The notes under the pieces were generated by a model. The model searched no databases. It was not told where the DNA came from and worked only from the letters and a program-made list of their open reading frames with translations. 50,598 nt of DNA from Streptococcus uberis. Lineage in GTDB: Bacteria; Bacillota; Bacilli; Lactobacillales; Streptococcaceae. The stretch lies in contig NZ_JRQN01000015.1 of the NCBI RefSeq assembly GCF_000785785.1, positions 1 to 50,598 on the forward strand, written 5' to 3'. Both the position numbers and the translations under genes were made by a program. Within the stretch, counting starts at the first letter, position 1. Each line of letters starts with the position of its first letter. This document shows, one piece after another, positions 48,274 to 50,598 of the stretch.

Positions 48274-48657
48274 TTGGCTAAACCAACACGTAAACGTCGT
48301 GTGAAAAAGAACATCGAATCTGGTGTTGCACATATTCACGCTACATTTAATAACACTATTGTTATGATTACAGATGTTCACGGTAATGCTCTTGCATGGT
48401 CATCAGCTGGTGCTCTTGGTTTCAAAGGTTCTCGTAAATCAACACCTTTCGCTGCCCAAATGGCTGCTGAAGCTGCTGCGAAATCTGCACAAGAACACGG
48501 ACTAAAAACTGTTGAAGTTACTGTAAAAGGCCCTGGTTCAGGTCGTGAATCAGCTATTCGTGCACTTGCAGCTGCAGGTCTAGAAGTAACTGCAATTCGT
48601 GATGTGACTCCTGTACCACATAATGGTGCTCGTCCTCCAAAACGTCGTCGTGTATAA
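48274..48657 (+). CDS. rpsK: Ribosomal protein uS11 (TTG start)
   Basis: 127 residues. [30 protein letters not shown] and the C-terminal [18 protein letters not shown]. Platform protein of the 30S subunit. TTG start behind TAGGAGGTAAAGAAA. Confidence 0.98.
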
Positions 48658-48703
48658 TCATAATAACTAATAGTACACAAGTTTCGTTTCGAGGGGTGAA
48701 AAA

Positions 48704-49642
48704 ATGATTGAGTTTGAAAAACCAATAATAACAAAAATTGATGAAAATAAAGATTACGGAAGATTTGTCATCGAACCATTAGAACGTGGTTACGGTACAA
48801 CTCTAGGTAATTCGCTTCGTCGTGTACTTCTGTCATCACTTCCAGGTGCTGCAGTAACATCAATTAAAATTGATGGGGTACTACACGAATTTGATACAAT
48901 CCCAGGTGTACGTGAAGATGTTATGCAAATTATCCTTAATGTTAAAGGACTTGCTGTAAAATCTTACGTAGAAGACGAAAAGATGATCGAACTAGACGTT
49001 GAGGGACCGGCTGAAGTAACTGCTGGAGATATTCTAACAGATAGCGACATCGAACTTGTTAACCCAGATCATTATCTATTTACTATCGCAGAAGGTCATT
49101 CTTTGAAAGCAACAATGACTGTTGCAAAAAAACGTGGTTATGTTCCTGCTGAAGGTAATAAACAAGATGATGCACCTGTTGGAACATTGGCTGTTGATTC
49201 AATCTACACGCCAGTAAAAAAAGTTAATTATCAAGTTGAGCCTGCCCGTGTCGGTAGCAATGACGGCTTCGATAAATTAACAATTGAAATCATGACAAAT
49301 GGAACAATCATTCCTGAAGATGCATTAGGTTTATCTGCTCGAGTTTTAATCGAACACCTTAACCTGTTTACAGACCTTACAGAAGTTGCTAAAACGACTG
49401 ATGTGATGAAAGAAACAGAAAAAGTGAACGATGAAAAGATACTTGATCGCACAATCGAGGAACTTGATTTATCCGTACGCTCATATAACTGTTTGAAACG
49501 TGCAGGTATCAATACTGTATTTGATTTGACAGAAAAATCTGAGCCTGAAATGATGAAAGTCCGTAACTTAGGTCGTAAGAGCCTTGAAGAAGTTAAGGTG
49601 AAACTTGCTGATTTAGGTTTAGGACTAAAAAACGATAAATAA
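48704..49642 (+). CDS. rpoA: RNA polymerase alpha subunit
   Basis: 312 residues. N-terminal dimerisation domain with [28 protein letters not shown] and the C-terminal domain with [56 protein letters not shown], which binds UP elements and activators. SD GAGGGGTGAAAAA. Confidence 0.99.
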   Translation: MIEFEKPIITKIDENKDYGRFVIEPLERGYGTTLGNSLRRVLLSSLPGAAVTSIKIDGVLHEFDTIPGVREDVMQIILNVKGLAVKSYVEDEKMIELDVEGPAEVTAGDILTDSDIELVNPDHYLFTIAEGHSLKATMTVAKKRGYVPAEGNKQDDAPVGTLAVDSIYTPVKKVNYQVEPARVGSNDGFDKLTIEIMTNGTIIPEDALGLSARVLIEHLNLFTDLTEVAKTTDVMKETEKVNDEKILDRTIEELDLSVRSYNCLKRAGINTVFDLTEKSEPEMMKVRNLGRKSLEEVKVKLADLGLGLKNDK

Positions 49643-49656
49643 TATAGGAGGACAAA

Positions 49657-50043
49657 ATGGCTTACCGTAAACTAGGACGCACTAGCTCACAACGTAAAGC
49701 GATGCTTCGTGATTTAACAACAGATTTATTAATCAACGAATCAATCGTTACAACTGAAGCACGTGCAAAAGAAATCCGTAAAACAGTTGAAAAAATGATT
49801 ACTTTAGGTAAACGTGGTGATCTTCATGCACGTCGTCAAGCAGCAGCTTATGTACGTAATGAAATTGCATCAGAAAACTATGATGAAGCTACTGATAAAT
49901 ATACATCAACTTCAGCACTTCAAAAATTATTCTCTGAAATTGCACCTCGTTACGCTGAACGTAATGGTGGATACACACGTATTCTTAAAACAGAACCGCG
50001 CCGTGGAGATGCTGCTCCAATGGCGATTATTGAATTAGTTTAA
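49657..50043 (+). CDS. rplQ: Ribosomal protein bL17
   Basis: 128 residues. [40 protein letters not shown] and [31 protein letters not shown]. Last gene of the alpha operon. Confidence 0.98.
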   Translation: MAYRKLGRTSSQRKAMLRDLTTDLLINESIVTTEARAKEIRKTVEKMITLGKRGDLHARRQAAAYVRNEIASENYDEATDKYTSTSALQKLFSEIAPRYAERNGGYTRILKTEPRRGDAAPMAIIELV

Positions 50044-50059
50044 TTTTTATCAATTTTGT

Positions 50060-50147
50060 TGAGTGTTATGATGATGGAAAGGTCTCAATTCCTTTCTTAG
50101 TCTAGCTCTGGTCTACCGCTAGGATTTATTCCTAGCGGGAACACTCA
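50060..50147 (+). ncRNA. L17 downstream element-like structured RNA
   Basis: Starts 17 bases after rplQ. Closing stem TGAGTGTT (50060-50067) with AACACTCA (50140-50147). Within are GAAAGG / CCTTTC (50077-50096) and the strong hairpin CCGCTAGGA / TCCTAGCGG (50116-50138), giving a three-way junction. The position directly after rplQ and the phylum fit the L17 downstream element motif of lactic acid bacteria. I could not run a covariance search. Confidence 0.65.
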
Positions 50148-50163
50148 TCATATTGTTAGTGGT

Positions 50164-50220
50164 AACGCTTGTTTACGAAATGTTTCTATTTGTAGATGCA
50201 CTTCGTAAGCAGGCGTTTTG
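50164..50220 (+). terminator. Terminator of the alpha operon
   Basis: AACGCTTGTTTACGAA (50164-50179) pairs with TTCGTAAGCAGGCGTT (50202-50217) with small internal mismatches, ending in TTTTG. Confidence 0.65.
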
Positions 50221-50377
50221 TCATCTATTTGCCTCTATTTTCGACCTTATAACTAGTTGACAATGATTTTTATATAATGATAATTTAAAGCTCTTAAAGC
50301 GGCTTAAAATTCGTTATGAACGCATTATAAGGTTTTAAAGATGATTTTATAAAAATATGGCAAATTACAAGTTCAAG
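50221..50377. other. Stretch between the alpha operon and the IS30-type transposase
   Basis: AT-rich, no ORF recognised. TTGACA at 50257 and TATAAT at 50273 are only 10 bases apart, so they do not form a promoter. The transposon end probably lies within this stretch, but I cannot assign the terminal inverted repeat from one end. Confidence 0.4.
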
Positions 50378-50598
50378 TTAGCCATTTAGTAAAAACTCTT
50401 TAGGAGATTTATAATCTAGTATTTTTTTAGGATAGTTATTTATCCAATTTTCAATGAATGCGACCTGTTTTAGGGTCGCATTCTTGCTTCCCTTAGGTAA
50501 CCAGCGGCGAATGAGTCTGTTATGGTTTTCATTTGTTCCTCGCTCCCATGAGGCGTAAGGATGTGCATAATAGATGTGTTCAGGGTCAAAAACCTCAG
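50378..50598 (-). mobile_element. IS30-family transposase, C-terminal 72 residues (cut by window end)
   Basis: Minus-strand frame running off the right edge. The product reads PYASWERGTNENHNRLIRRW, LPKGSKNAT, FIENWINNYPKKILDYKSP and stops at 50378. GTNENHNRLIRRWLPKG is the conserved DDE-domain end of IS30-type transposases (with the catalytic Glu in NEN), as in streptococcal IS1239. The gene may be complete beyond the window. Confidence 0.9.

Noticed and set aside
50257..50278. TTGACA and TATAAT near the right end as a promoter
   Set aside because: The spacer is only 10 bases.
1..50598. CRISPR array, tRNA or rRNA genes, prophage
   Set aside because: No regularly spaced repeats, no cloverleaf or rRNA-like sequence and no phage structural genes were found on reading both strands.

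Overview
The window is low-GC Gram-positive chromosome from a pyogenic-group Streptococcus. I infer this from protein sequences close to S. pyogenes, S. agalactiae, S. uberis and S. parauberis homologues, the gene order araT-recO-plsX-acpP-purCLFMNH...purDEK-purB-comR-ruvB-ptp-adhE-adhA-thrC-dinF-S10/spc/alpha operons, extended -10 promoters (TGnTATAAT) and strong AGGAGG ribosome binding sites. The species cannot be fixed from the sequence alone. No rRNA or tRNA gene is visible.

Layout. 0.2-3.5 kb: an aromatic aminotransferase gene, recO, and plsX with a companion acyl carrier protein. 3.5-20.3 kb: de novo purine synthesis (purC, L, F, M, N, H, then D, E, K, and purB), with PurR-box-like sites (core CGAAC) ahead of purC and purD. 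Between purH and purD lies an accessory block on the minus strand: a CHAP-SH3 murein hydrolase of the CbpD/fratricin type, a secreted hydrophobic bacteriocin-like protein, and a 52-residue membrane protein that could be its immunity partner. The hydrolase and the bacteriocin-like gene share the same leader, a T-tract running into TTCGAATA and then a strong SD. This resembles a SigX (ComX) competence box. 21.6-22.7 kb: the competence switch comR-comS, with a ComR operator overlapping the comR stop codon and a 31-codon comS that ends in a double-tryptophan pheromone. The window therefore seems to hold both a competence pheromone circuit and a probable late-competence lysis/bacteriocin module.

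22.8-35.2 kb: a secreted protein gene interrupted by an in-frame TGA, a ruvB gene that looks leaderless, a tyrosine phosphatase, a MORN-repeat protein translationally coupled to an OatA-like acyltransferase, adhE (two Rex-like operators) and adhA (cre site) for fermentation, a free-standing 25-codon mini-gene between them, thrC and dinF. 35.2-50.05 kb: the S10-spc-alpha ribosomal protein super-operon from rpsJ to rplQ, with secY, adk, infA and rpoA, several structured intergenic RNAs, and an L17-downstream-element-like RNA after rplQ. The window ends in the 3' part of an IS30-family transposase on the minus strand.

Reliability. Seven genes (recO, purL, purH, purD, purE, adhE, rplF) each carry exactly one single-base deletion, mostly in a short homopolymer. 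Because rplF is essential, I read this as a sequencing or assembly signature and not as gene decay. Two lesions are of another kind and more likely biological: a 23-bp tandem duplication that frameshifts the CHAP hydrolase gene, and the TGA in the secreted-protein gene. A family of structured RNA occurs twice, in the purB leader and between rpsH and rplF. In the purB case it may stand in for a missing ribosome binding site.
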